Positions 6,732 to 14,294 of a stretch of 19,424 nucleotides of DNA are shown here, in pieces. The notes under the pieces were generated by a model. It was not told the DNA's origin. It saw nothing but the letters and a program-made list of their open reading frames with translations, and made no database searches. Positions within the stretch are counted from its first letter, which is position 1, and every line of letters begins with the position of its first letter. The DNA is from JBCCHY01 sp039028495. GTDB lineage: Bacteria > Patescibacteriota > Saccharimonadia > Saccharimonadales > VXPC01. Made by a program: the position numbers and the translations under genes. The stretch covers positions 1 to 19,424 of the forward strand of contig JBCCHY010000018.1 in assembly GCA_039028495.1 (NCBI GenBank), written 5' to 3'.

Positions 6732-7550
6732 CTAATCGCTGAGGTTTTGTTCGCGCAGGAATTTTGACAGATACTGGCCTGAACCTGTCAAATAGCCGAG
6801 ATTGTATAGTTTGGTGGCGTTCTCTGGTCCAATGTAGCGGATGTGCCAGGGTTCGTATAGATAGCCTGTTTGTTCTTCCAGGCCTTCTGGGTAGCTAATT
6901 ACGAATCCATAGATATGCGCAAATTCTTCGATCAGTCCATAGAGTTCTGCATTTTGGGCCTTGTCAAATGTAGTTGTACCGGCAGTTTTTATATCTAGTG
7001 TTGTCCCGAGCTGATGTTCTGAATGACCGGGTAGTGCCGAGATCTTGTTGGCCTCTTTTATGGCTGTACCGTAGCTCAAGCCTCTTGATTCATAGGTCTC
7101 GATCCAGTCGTTGTATACATTTTGCTGTGACTGGGATGACCTGTACGATGAAATGACTTCTACATTAACCCCATGCTCGTTTCTGAGTGCATCTAGTAGC
7201 AGGTCAGCTTGGGCAGCTGCTTCTGGGATCATTGTGCCCCGTCCCTTTAGCAGGCTGATCATTCCGGCTGGGATATAGTCCGGCGGTAGTCCATGCTGCT
7301 TGTCTACTGCTGCCAGTGTGCAGCCTGAGCTGCAATCATAGACTCCGAGCTCAGTGTTAAACGACACAAGTGGCTCAGGCTCAGTCGTTTGTAAAAGCTC
7401 CTGGGGAGAGGCAAGCACTATTTCTTCGACTGGCGGTGGCTCATAGGGGGCTTCTGTTACCCGAGAATCAATATATAGGGTCATTCCTACCATCAATATC
7501 AAACCCAGCACTGTGCTAAGTAGAATTTTCGCAATGTCGTTTCTTTCCAT
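6732..7550 (-). CDS. Membrane-anchored D-alanyl-D-alanine carboxypeptidase, VanY type (M15B)
   Basis: A zinc peptidase that removes the last D-Ala from peptidoglycan stem peptides. Motifs of M15B are complete: SSYRSSQSQQ (substrate arginine region), HSEHQLGTTLD holding the zinc ligands His and Asp, and EPWHIRY with the catalytic Glu and third ligand His. One N-terminal membrane helix (about residues 7-27) precedes a Pro/Glu-rich linker, so the enzyme is anchored and acts outside. The pair in DCSSGC could form a disulfide. A GTG at 7551-7553 is in frame, but the -10 box (TGCTAGAAT) predicts transcription from about 7552, so the ATG at 7550 is preferred (272 residues). It diverges from ftsE, another cell-wall gene. 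Confidence 0.9.
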   Translation of the reverse strand: MERNDIAKILLSTVLGLILMVGMTLYIDSRVTEAPYEPPPVEEIVLASPQELLQTTEPEPLVSFNTELGVYDCSSGCTLAAVDKQHGLPPDYIPAGMISLLKGRGTMIPEAAAQADLLLDALRNEHGVNVEVISSYRSSQSQQNVYNDWIETYESRGLSYGTAIKEANKISALPGHSEHQLGTTLDIKTAGTTTFDKAQNAELYGLIEEFAHIYGFVISYPEGLEEQTGYLYEPWHIRYIGPENATKLYNLGYLTGSGQYLSKFLREQNLSD

Positions 7551-7558
7551 CACGCACT

Positions 7559-7567
7559 ATTCTAGCA
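7559..7567 (-). promoter_or_regulatory. Extended -10 (TGcTAGAAT) for the VanY-like gene
   Basis: On the minus strand TGCTAGAAT ends 8 nt before the ATG at 7550. The predicted transcript start, near 7552, excludes the GTG start codon at 7553. Confidence 0.6.
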
Positions 7568-7612
7568 AAGTAAATTCGTTTGGTTCTGCAAGCATAAGCA
7601 GCTAATTTCGGG

Positions 7613-7618
7613 TATAAT
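7613..7618 (+). promoter_or_regulatory. Consensus -10 TATAAT abutting the ftsE start region
   Basis: A perfect TATAAT touches the first possible ATG (7619). Transcription would begin near 7625, so the ATG at 7619 would not be in the mRNA; the next ATG, 7628, is the likely leaderless start. Confidence 0.6.
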
Positions 7619-7627
7619 ATGGTGCGT

Positions 7628-8338
7628 ATGATTCTTTTGGATAGGGTAACAAAGTCTTATAAAAAGCGCGGTGATGCGCTGGATAAAGTATCTCTGCATA
7701 TTGAGCCAAAAGAATTTGTGATTGTTATCGGGCCAAGTGGTGCAGGCAAGAGTACGTTACTCAAACTGCTTACGAGAGAAGAGCGACCAACCAGCGGCAA
7801 GATAGTTGTCGGCGGTATAGACTATGATAAGTTGCGAGACCGTGACATCCCTAAGCTCAGACGCAAAATAGGCGTTGTTTTCCAAGACTTTAAGCTCCTA
7901 CCGAACAAGACGGTATTTGAAAATGTCGCCTTTGCACTTGAAATCACTGGTGCTAGCAACAAAGAAATACAGCACACAGTACCAAAGGTTATCGAGATCG
8001 TCGGGCTTCAGGGTAAAGAGAACAATATGCCGTACGAGCTATCGGGCGGAGAAAAGCAACGAGTCGCTATCGCCCGGGCAATAGTCCGTCAGCCCAGAAT
8101 ACTAATAGCAGATGAGCCTACCGGCAACCTTGACCCCAAGCACGCCTGGGACGTGGTGAAAGTTCTGGAAAAGATCAACAAATATGGGACGACCGTCCTA
8201 CTCACCACTCACAACCAGCAAGTGGTTGATAAATTGCGCCGCCGGGTAGTTACTGTTGAGGACGGTAAAATAGTAGATGATAGAGCGCATGCTAGCTACT
8301 CCAAGCCGGCTACCAAAAAGAAAGGTAAAAAGAAATGA
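7628..8338 (+). CDS. ftsE: Cell division ATP-binding protein FtsE
   Basis: FtsE is the ABC ATPase that with FtsX controls peptidoglycan hydrolases at the division site. All ABC motifs are visible: Walker A GPSGAGKS, Q-loop VVFQDFKLL, signature LSGGEKQR, Walker B ILIADEP and the switch histidine TTHNQQ. The VVFQDFKLLPNKTVFENVAFALE stretch is characteristic of FtsE. An ATG lies 9 nt upstream at 7619, but it abuts the -10 box. Starting at 7628 gives the usual FtsE beginning MILLDRVTKSYKK. The C-terminus has a short Lys-rich tail (KPATKKKGKKK) beyond the usual end. The stop codon overlaps the ftsX start (ATGA), implying coupled translation. Confidence 0.95.
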   Translation: MILLDRVTKSYKKRGDALDKVSLHIEPKEFVIVIGPSGAGKSTLLKLLTREERPTSGKIVVGGIDYDKLRDRDIPKLRRKIGVVFQDFKLLPNKTVFENVAFALEITGASNKEIQHTVPKVIEIVGLQGKENNMPYELSGGEKQRVAIARAIVRQPRILIADEPTGNLDPKHAWDVVKVLEKINKYGTTVLLTTHNQQVVDKLRRRVVTVEDGKIVDDRAHASYSKPATKKKGKKK

Positions 8339-9261
8339 TTACCTTTTGGAGAATACTGCTATCTGGGGCAACTAACTTTATACGTAACTCATGGCTGACC
8401 ATAGCAGCCACTGCCGTAATGGTAGTTGCTATTATGATTTCGCTATCAGCAGTCGTACTTAATGTGACTGCCAAAAATGCGATTACTGAACTATCAAAGA
8501 ACCTACAGGTTTCAGTCTATTTCACAGAAGACGTGACCGAGGACCAGCGTTCGCAGCTGACACAGCGTATTGCCAGCAACGAATATGTTGATTCTGTTGA
8601 CTACATATCAAAGCAAGAGGCCCAGATCCGTCTCAGCGCTAGTTTTGGTGACGATGATGGGATAGTTGAAGGTCTGGCCCTAGTAGGCGCTGATACACTG
8701 CCTGAGTCACTTGAGATAAGCGTCTCTGATCTGGACAAGATAGAAGAGGTGGGCGGTATAGCCACTAACGATGAGTACTCCGAATTCGTTGATTCAGTTA
8801 GTTTAGGACGTATTGATGCCAAAAAAACGATTGACAGAGCTAGTTCAGCTCGTGACTTCATTGTATCTGCCAGTATTGTATCGGCGCTCGCGTTTGGTGC
8901 TGTGTCGGTGCTAATAATCTTTAACACGATCCGTATGGCGATATTTACTCGTGCAGAAGAGATACGAATTATGAAGCTAATAGGCGCAACACCTAGCTTC
9001 ATCAGAGGTCCGTTCTTGGTCGAGGCATCTCTTTACGGAATTATCTCAGGGTTAATAGCAGTTAGCTCAGTCTATACAATGATAGTCTCACTGGGTAGCA
9101 AAGTGTCTACGCAGGCTGAGTTTGAAGAAACGTACGCGTTCTTTTTACAGGATGGAACGATGTGGAGAATGGTCATCGGAGCGATTCTGGGCGGTATCTT
9201 AGTAGCGGTTGTGTCGTCACTACTTGCGATGAACAGGTACCTACGGCTGAAGAACTGGTAA
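8335..9261 (+). CDS. ftsX: Cell division protein FtsX
   Basis: FtsX is the membrane partner of FtsE. The 308 residues show the FtsX plan: a cytosolic amphipathic start (ITFWRILLSGATNFIRNSW), TM1 about 21-44, an outer domain about 45-170 (with VYFTEDVTEDQ near its start), then TM2 175-198, a cytosolic loop RAEEIRIMKLIGATPSFIRGPF (split here only by the family's usual variation), TM3 228-252 and TM4 277-299. The loop with its IMKLIGAT sequence is the most conserved part of the family. It overlaps ftsE by 4 nt. The outer domain presumably contacts a hydrolase or regulator; none is encoded directly next to it except the CtpA-type protease downstream. Confidence 0.95.
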   Translation: MITFWRILLSGATNFIRNSWLTIAATAVMVVAIMISLSAVVLNVTAKNAITELSKNLQVSVYFTEDVTEDQRSQLTQRIASNEYVDSVDYISKQEAQIRLSASFGDDDGIVEGLALVGADTLPESLEISVSDLDKIEEVGGIATNDEYSEFVDSVSLGRIDAKKTIDRASSARDFIVSASIVSALAFGAVSVLIIFNTIRMAIFTRAEEIRIMKLIGATPSFIRGPFLVEASLYGIISGLIAVSSVYTMIVSLGSKVSTQAEFEETYAFFLQDGTMWRMVIGAILGGILVAVVSSLLAMNRYLRLKNW

Positions 9262-9289
9262 TCCTCTTTTAAGCAGAGTGTTTATCGCG

Positions 9290-9295
9290 TAGAAT
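9290..9295 (+). promoter_or_regulatory. -10 box TAGAAT for ctpA
   Basis: TAGAAT lies 15 nt before the ATG at 9311, a predicted leader of about 9 nt without a Shine-Dalgarno. It suggests that ctpA can be expressed separately from ftsEX. Confidence 0.4.
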
Positions 9296-9310
9296 TAAGT
9301 GTAAGCAGTT

Positions 9311-10537
9311 ATGGAAAAAAACACAGATAACAAATACCTTTTGCTTGGACTAGTCGGGTTTGCATCGGTTACAGCTGCTCTGCTGCTTGGGATATTTCTA
9401 GGCCAAAGAGATATTGTAAACCTCGGCACAGAGGAGACTGCGCAAGTAGTCAGTAATACAGAGTCTAGTGCTGCTGACGATAATCTGCCAAAAGACCTCG
9501 ACTATAGCTCTGTAGAGGATGTCTACGACCTATTGAGGTCACAGTACGATGGAGACTTAGACGAACAGGAGCTACTCAGTGGGCTGAAGGCAGGTCTAGC
9601 AAGAGCTACGGGTGATCCGTATACGGAATTCTTTGATGCTGAGGACGCAGTAGAATTCAACAATGAGCTCGAAGGTACATTCACAGGTATTGGCGCTGAG
9701 CTGGAACGAAAGAATGGCAGTGTCGTTGTGGTCTCGCCGCTGGATGGCTTTCCTGCTGAAGCAGCGGGCCTGAGGGCAAATGACATTATAGTTGCAATTA
9801 ATGGTGAGGACTCGACTGATATGACTGTTGGACAGGCAGTGTCGTTGATACGAGGGCCTGAAGGAGAAGATGTGACATTGTCGGTTGTGCGTAACCAGAG
9901 CGAGCTACTAGACATTACCATTACCAGAGCAGTTATCGATGCTCCTAATGTACGCTGGCGAGTAGAGGATGGAGTGGGTGTCATACGTGTTTCCCGCTTT
10001 GCTCAGGATGTACGCGAGCTGACAGAGCAGGCAGCTGAAGATCTGAAGAAACAGGGTGTAACAAAGTTCATCCTAGACCTACGGGGCAACCCTGGCGGCT
10101 TTTTAGACCAGGCAGTCTATCTAAGTGGCCTATGGATTGATGATGGCCAGACAATCGTAGAGGTTCGACGTGGGGGTGAAGTCCAGCAGACACTGAAGTC
10201 AGAAGGGAATCAAGAATTATCAGGACTGCAAACTGTGGTTCTGATCAATGCAGGTAGTGCCAGCGCTAGCGAAATTGTCGCCGGTGCCTTGCAAGACTAT
10301 GGATTAGCGACAGTCATTGGTCAGACGAGTTTTGGTAAGGGTAGCGTTCAAACACCGCAAAAGCTAGATGACGGTGAGCTACTCAAGGTTACGACAGCTA
10401 GGTGGTTTACACCAAATGGACAAAATATCGATGGTGAAGGGATAACCCCGGATATTGAAATAGAGCTGTCCGAAGATGATTACGAAACCGGTAACGACCC
10501 TCAGCTTGAAAAGGCAAAACAAGAGCTCAAGCAATAG
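9311..10537 (+). CDS. ctpA: Carboxy-terminal processing protease CtpA/CtpB (S41A)
   Basis: A 408-residue periplasmic/extracellular serine protease with one N-terminal membrane helix (about 9-31). A PDZ domain spans about 120-205 (GTFTGIGAELERKNG, then GFPAEAAGLRANDIIVAING), followed by the S41 catalytic core. The catalytic Ser is in GSASASEI (Ser318 by spacing) and the general-base Lys in SFGKGSVQ (Lys343), with the conserved Gln four residues on. The Ser-Lys distance of 25 matches known CtpA/Prc enzymes. These proteases trim envelope and cell-wall proteins or hydrolase regulators. Placement right after ftsEX matches the order in Bacillus-type genomes, where ctpB follows ftsX, and suggests a link to control of wall cutting. 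Confidence 0.94.
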   Translation: MEKNTDNKYLLLGLVGFASVTAALLLGIFLGQRDIVNLGTEETAQVVSNTESSAADDNLPKDLDYSSVEDVYDLLRSQYDGDLDEQELLSGLKAGLARATGDPYTEFFDAEDAVEFNNELEGTFTGIGAELERKNGSVVVVSPLDGFPAEAAGLRANDIIVAINGEDSTDMTVGQAVSLIRGPEGEDVTLSVVRNQSELLDITITRAVIDAPNVRWRVEDGVGVIRVSRFAQDVRELTEQAAEDLKKQGVTKFILDLRGNPGGFLDQAVYLSGLWIDDGQTIVEVRRGGEVQQTLKSEGNQELSGLQTVVLINAGSASASEIVAGALQDYGLATVIGQTSFGKGSVQTPQKLDDGELLKVTTARWFTPNGQNIDGEGITPDIEIELSEDDYETGNDPQLEKAKQELKQ

Positions 10538-10543
10538 CTCTTA

Positions 10544-10552
10544 TGGTATATT
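10544..10552 (+). promoter_or_regulatory. Extended -10 (TGgTATATT) for the receiver gene, leaderless
   Basis: TGGTATATT ends 7 nt before the ATG at 10560. It excludes the longer reading from 10476, which would run through the end of ctpA. Confidence 0.6.
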
Positions 10553-10559
10553 AGGCTCT

Positions 10560-10958
10560 ATGGAAGAACAACAAACACCAACAATAGCCCAGAAAAAGAT
10601 TCTTTTAGTTGAAGACGATAACGGTCTGGCATCTGTATACCAGACGCGTCTCGAAGCCGAGGGGTTCAGCTGCAAAAGGGTAGAGAATGGTGAGCTAGCA
10701 CTGCAGGCAGCACTTGATTTCAAGCCTGATCTCATACTGCTTGACGCGATGATGCCAAAACTGAGCGGGTTTGACGTACTCGATATACTTCGTCAAACGC
10801 CAGAGACTACTAATGTGCGTGTGATTATGCTGACAGCACTATCACAGGAGAGCGACAAGCAACGGGCTAAAGACCTAGGAGTGGATGATTATCTAGTTAA
10901 GTCTCAGATAGTTATCGCTGACGTTGTCGAAAAAATACGTCAACATTTGGCTAGCTGA
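10560..10958 (+). CDS. Stand-alone CheY-like response regulator receiver
   Basis: A 132-residue single receiver domain with no output domain. All functional residues are present: the acidic pocket in LLVEDD (18-20), phospho-acceptor Asp62 in LILLDAMMP, Thr92 in VIMLTA and Lys114 in DYLVKS. It should therefore be phosphorylatable and act by protein-protein contact, as CheY-type regulators do. No canonical histidine kinase is encoded in the window. The open frame extends upstream to 10476 inside ctpA, but the promoter and the start of homology favour 10560. Compare the degenerate receiver at 17860-18234, which lacks these residues. Confidence 0.92.
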   Translation: MEEQQTPTIAQKKILLVEDDNGLASVYQTRLEAEGFSCKRVENGELALQAALDFKPDLILLDAMMPKLSGFDVLDILRQTPETTNVRVIMLTALSQESDKQRAKDLGVDDYLVKSQIVIADVVEKIRQHLAS

Positions 10959-10993
10959 AGTATAAGCATAAGCTTTACAAAAAAGCATCTATA

Positions 10994-11002
10994 TGCTATT
11001 GT
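10994..11002 (+). promoter_or_regulatory. Extended -10 (TGcTATTGT) for the FHA-like gene
   Basis: TGCTATTGT ends 8 nt before the ATG at 11011 and overlaps the alternative ATG at 10993, which therefore cannot be the start if this promoter is used. Confidence 0.5.
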
Positions 11003-11010
11003 TTAAAGCA

Positions 11011-11748
11011 ATGTTTAGAAACAGAAATAAACAACCTATAGAAAAGCGTCCATCGGAAGAAGTTGCTGATGCAATGGCGAGAATGGACGCCCATCATTTT
11101 ACTGGCCAAGGGATGGGGACGTATGTTTCACCAAATGCAGGTCTGTCCGAAGAAGAAAGTGCACGCCTAATAGGAGTTCAGCAAGGCATTCGAGTCGCGG
11201 CGATGATAGAGCTAACTTCTCATGCAGTAAAGCCAGGTTCTGATGAAGCAAGAGCCGACAGGATCTATGTTTTAAGTATGCCTCATGAGCCTGCTCATCC
11301 ACGTCAGGTTGGGGACTTAATTGATTCGGGAGTTGTTGACCTAGATGTTTATGATGGGAGAGTACTCGCTTTACCAGAGAACACCAGATATCTGGTGGTT
11401 AATAATGCGATGCTGGACTCTATAAAAAACTCTCATGATGCTGGTGTACCTTGCCTAAGTCCTTATTCCGGGGGTACTTCGTGGAGTGCTGTTAGTGATG
11501 AGCGGGATGCAGTCGTTGGCCGGAGTAACAGGGGGTATGGTTACGGGAAAACTATATCTAGAGAACATATTGGCTTTAAGATGGCGGAAGATGGCCGTTT
11601 AATCGTCAAGATTAAGTCTGAACACCAAGACAGTGGCGCTGTTGTCTACGGCGGCAGAGAGATTAGTCGGTCTGCTGAAGATGATGGAACTGTTAAGAGG
11701 TCTTCAAGACGCTTGGGTAGTCGGGCCTTGGGCGGATTTACAAACTAA
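11011..11748 (+). CDS. Uncharacterised protein with C-terminal FHA-like domain
   Basis: A 245-residue soluble protein. Residues 165-220 look like a forkhead-associated (FHA) phosphothreonine-binding domain: VVGRS (169-172) supplies the conserved Gly-Arg and ISREH (182-186) the conserved Ser and His, followed by LIVKIKSEHQDSGAVVYGG in place of the usual NGT/NG strand. The match is partial, so it may be a divergent FHA. The first 160 residues are unassigned. An early segment (SEEESARLIGVQQGIRVAAMIEL) is helical, and IYVLSMPHEP and VLALPENTRYLVVNNAML look like strands. The C-terminus is Ser/Arg-rich (KRSSRRLGSRAL). Its stop overlaps the convergent rpmA stop by 4 nt. No Ser/Thr kinase gene is seen nearby. 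Confidence 0.6.
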   Translation: MFRNRNKQPIEKRPSEEVADAMARMDAHHFTGQGMGTYVSPNAGLSEEESARLIGVQQGIRVAAMIELTSHAVKPGSDEARADRIYVLSMPHEPAHPRQVGDLIDSGVVDLDVYDGRVLALPENTRYLVVNNAMLDSIKNSHDAGVPCLSPYSGGTSWSAVSDERDAVVGRSNRGYGYGKTISREHIGFKMAEDGRLIVKIKSEHQDSGAVVYGGREISRSAEDDGTVKRSSRRLGSRALGGFTN

Positions 11749-12017
11749 ACAACGCGGACTTCGGTGCGGGGGACTGAGCGGCCGGTGAACCTTTTGACTC
11801 TGATTTGCTTGAATTCGACAGTGCCATCTTTTTCAGCGTGGATAGAGAAGTTACGGCTCATATAGGTACCTGTGCCGGCGCGCTTTGTCATGCCTACTTG
11901 GCGGATGATGACGTCACCTTTTTTAACTGTTTGACCGCCGTAGACTTTAACACCTAGTCGCTTACCAGCTGACTTGCGGTTGTTTTTGGAACTACCTTGG
12001 CCTTTAACTTTTGACAT
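11745..12017 (-). CDS. rpmA: 50S ribosomal protein bL27
   Basis: bL27 sits near the peptidyl-transferase centre of the large subunit. The 90 residues match the family: a basic Gly/Ser-rich N-terminus (SKVKGQGSSKNNRKSAGKRLGVKVYGGQ), then VIIRQVGMTKRAGTGTYMSRNFSIHAEKDGTVEF. There is no N-terminal extension of the type cleaved by Prp in Firmicutes. Unusually, it is not next to bL21 (rplU): it starts 4 nt after the stop of an RNA methylase gene and has no promoter of its own visible, so it is probably co-transcribed with that gene. The final codons overlap the convergent FHA-like gene. Confidence 0.95.
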   Translation of the reverse strand: MSKVKGQGSSKNNRKSAGKRLGVKVYGGQTVKKGDVIIRQVGMTKRAGTGTYMSRNFSIHAEKDGTVEFKQIRVKRFTGRSVPRTEVRVV

Positions 12018-12021
12018 ACGC

Positions 12022-13191
12022 TTACTTCTTTTCTATCAGTATTATTTCTCTAGCGACTACCTGACCAGGCCTGCTATATATCAAGCTGCTCGAGTTGGTA
12101 CCCGCAAAATCCAGACGATTGTACCCCAGATCTGTTAAGGAGTCAAGGCAGCCTAAGCTGTAGCGACCTCCGTTATCTAGTTGCCAGTTCGGGACAGCAA
12201 CACATGCTCGTTGCCCTGGGTGCATTTGTCTAGCGAGATTCTCAAAGAATCGGTGGTGTAGGTCGTTGACAGGACCAGCTAGTGATGCAGCTTCGCTGGA
12301 AGTTGGTTTTTTAGATTGTGGTGGGCCGAGGTATGTCTCGCAGGCAACATAGTCAAATTCTGGCCAATCTACATCTGTAGCATCACCTATTGCCACGTCA
12401 TAAAAGATCTCAGAACTCTGTTTGCTAGCCAACCATGCGAGGTTTTCTGAGCTGTAGCTGGCCATCCTAGGCTCTATGTCTCGGCCAATGACCGAGTAGC
12501 CCATAATGGCTGCCTCTTGCAATAACACACCTGTACCACAAAATGGATCGAGTATGATACCGGGTGCCCCGCCAGTAGATAGGTTTATCAGAATCTGTGC
12601 GAGTTTCGGTGGCAACATGCCTACGTATGCATCACGGTTGGGTCTACCGTGGTCACGCTTGGTGTACGCCTCAATATCTTGGACCCACTCAGTTATTGCT
12701 AGGTAGATACGGTCTGCGTAGTGCACTAGATTGAGTTCGATCTTATTTGGTTTGAACAGTTTATTGTGTAGAATTTGCGCTGAGCTTAGCTGGTTACTAC
12801 GACTCGGGATCAGTCTGATACTCTTTTCTGTCTGCTGCTTTACGCGTTTTTTAAGCTCGCTGCTATTCAGCCGTAAAGATCTGTTTATTCCGTACTGGCT
12901 AATACCAAGAGTTAGTTTTGAAGTCTCCATAGCCCCAGCGTATTCACATATATATTCAGCTAGAGAGTCCTCTAAGTCCGATCCATTAGTAATCTTGGAT
13001 GAAGCAACTATCCTGGCTAGTTTAATAACACCGCCCATGCGCTCTACAGGCGGTCTCGTTGTTAGAAATGAGAACTCTGGTGAGCTGGCTAAGACATTGC
13101 CAGGCCGCAGTGACCCTATCTCTGCAATGCTAATCTCGGGCTGACGCCCCAAAAAGGCGAGGTACTTAGCATTGTCTAGGTCTTTGTTCAT
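12022..13191 (-). CDS. TrmG10/Trm11-like RNA methylase with altered motif IV
   Basis: A 389-residue SAM-dependent methylase with a N-terminal THUMP-like part (about 1-160) and a class I catalytic domain. The linker RDHGRPNRDAYVGMLPPKLA and motif I ILDPFCGTG (213-221) are as in archaeal TrmG10 and eukaryotic Trm11, which methylate guanine 10 of tRNA. Motif II follows as GRDIEPRM. At the motif IV place, where DPPYG is expected, the sequence is ACETYLGPP (283-291). The catalytic D-P-P is thus replaced by E-T-Y, although a PP follows. The enzyme may have a different chemistry or none. The ATG is leaderless relative to the -10 box at 13198-13203, and bL27 follows 4 nt downstream. Confidence 0.8.
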   Translation of the reverse strand: MNKDLDNAKYLAFLGRQPEISIAEIGSLRPGNVLASSPEFSFLTTRPPVERMGGVIKLARIVASSKITNGSDLEDSLAEYICEYAGAMETSKLTLGISQYGINRSLRLNSSELKKRVKQQTEKSIRLIPSRSNQLSSAQILHNKLFKPNKIELNLVHYADRIYLAITEWVQDIEAYTKRDHGRPNRDAYVGMLPPKLAQILINLSTGGAPGIILDPFCGTGVLLQEAAIMGYSVIGRDIEPRMASYSSENLAWLASKQSSEIFYDVAIGDATDVDWPEFDYVACETYLGPPQSKKPTSSEAASLAGPVNDLHHRFFENLARQMHPGQRACVAVPNWQLDNGGRYSLGCLDSLTDLGYNRLDFAGTNSSSLIYSRPGQVVAREIILIEKK

Positions 13192-13197
13192 AGAACA

Positions 13198-13205
13198 AGT
13201 ATAAT
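13198..13205. promoter_or_regulatory. Bidirectional promoter: overlapping -10 boxes on both strands
   Basis: The 8 bases AGTATAAT contain TATACT read on the minus strand (13203 to 13198) and TATAAT on the plus strand (13200-13205). The minus box ends 6 nt before the methylase ATG at 13191. The plus box lies 33 nt before the ATG at 13239, leaving a leader of about 27 nt with GAGGGG at 13221-13226. Confidence 0.5.
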
Positions 13206-13238
13206 CTATTCTTGATACAAGAGGGGTAGCCGCTGCTT

Positions 13239-14294
13239 ATGAATGGCAATCGATTAAAGCTGTTAATAAACCTCGTCACGTTTGTGGCTCTGGGTATTTT
13301 GATATATGTGTCCAGGGGGCAGGTGAAAGATGCCTTTGGTGAGCTTGCGGGGCTATCTGTTGGGATACTGCTGCTCATACTGCCACTAAGGTTTCTGAGC
13401 TTCGCATCTGTTGCCAGTATTTACTACAGCTACTTTAAAAACACCGGCCATGTAGCAAAATTAAAGTTCAAAGAGATGTATAGGGTGGCTCTAGAGCTCA
13501 ATTTTATTAATAGTGTGTTTCCAAGTGGCGGTGTGAGTGGGTTTTCCTATCTGGGACTACGACTCAAACCATATGACATTAGTGTGGCTAACTCCACATT
13601 AGCGCAGGCAATTAGGTTCTTAATGACATTTGTTAGTTTCCTCGTATATCTAGCGGTTGGACTGCTGTTACTCGCCGCTACGAATCAAGCGAGCGGCCTC
13701 GTCATACTAATTGGTAGTTCGATATTCTCAATCATTATCGGTACAGCCGCACTGGGTTGGTATATCGTCAGTAGCGAAGAGAGGATCAAGGCATTCACGG
13801 CATACCTACCAAAAGCCATCAATAGGTTCTTTGTGTTGATTCATAGAAAGCCAGAGAAGCAGGTTATAAATATAGGGAGAATCGAATCTGTGTTCGGTGA
13901 AATGCATGACCGCTACATGGAGCTGTCGAAGGATTTTGGACAGTTGAAGGGGCCATTCTGGCACTCACTAGTAACCAATTTTTGGGAGCTGCTCACCATT
14001 TATATGGTCTACCTAGCATTTGGAGAATCCGTAAACCCGGGCGCAATCATCCTAGCCTACGGTGTCGCTAATCTGGCTGGGCTTGTGGCCATATTCCCGG
14101 GCGGCGTTGGAGTGTATGAGGGTCTCATGGCATCTGTACTGATAGCATCTGGTATAGATAAGGATCTGGCAATTGTAACGACAATTATATATAGAGCATA
14201 TAACCTACTTATATTTGTGCCGGTAGGCTTTGCACTGTATCAAATGGCGCTCAACGAGCACTTAGTTAAGAGGCCCTATGCTGGCACAAAGTGA
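13239..14294 (+). CDS. Multi-pass membrane protein, UPF0104 / lysylphosphatidylglycerol synthase TM family
   Basis: A 351-residue integral membrane protein with about eight hydrophobic segments, homologous in plan to the flippase-like part of MprF (PF03706). Diagnostic parts are NSVFPSGGVSGFSYLGLRL (about 91-109; family form N-x-x-P-x-GxG-E) and AIFPGGVGVYEGLMASVL (about 284-301; family PGGxGxxEG), followed by an acid/aromatic IIYRAYNLLIFVPVG helix. No aminoacyl-transferase domain follows, so it may only move a lipid or lipid-linked molecule. The stop overlaps the xseA start by 17 nt. Confidence 0.88.
   Translation: MNGNRLKLLINLVTFVALGILIYVSRGQVKDAFGELAGLSVGILLLILPLRFLSFASVASIYYSYFKNTGHVAKLKFKEMYRVALELNFINSVFPSGGVSGFSYLGLRLKPYDISVANSTLAQAIRFLMTFVSFLVYLAVGLLLLAATNQASGLVILIGSSIFSIIIGTAALGWYIVSSEERIKAFTAYLPKAINRFFVLIHRKPEKQVINIGRIESVFGEMHDRYMELSKDFGQLKGPFWHSLVTNFWELLTIYMVYLAFGESVNPGAIILAYGVANLAGLVAIFPGGVGVYEGLMASVLIASGIDKDLAIVTTIIYRAYNLLIFVPVGFALYQMALNEHLVKRPYAGTK

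Noticed and set aside
8601..9984. Minus-strand open frames of 133 and 153 codons opposite ftsX and ctpA
   Set aside because: Both oppose well-conserved coding sequence, have Ser/Thr-rich shadow composition and no promoter or ribosome binding site.
10476..10559. Longer N-terminus of the CheY-like receiver
   Set aside because: The 28 extra codons overlap ctpA and lie upstream of a good extended -10 that ends 7 nt before the ATG at 10560.
12731..13144. A 137-codon plus-strand frame opposite the TrmG10-like methylase
   Set aside because: The methylase on the minus strand is supported by motifs; this frame is only its complement.
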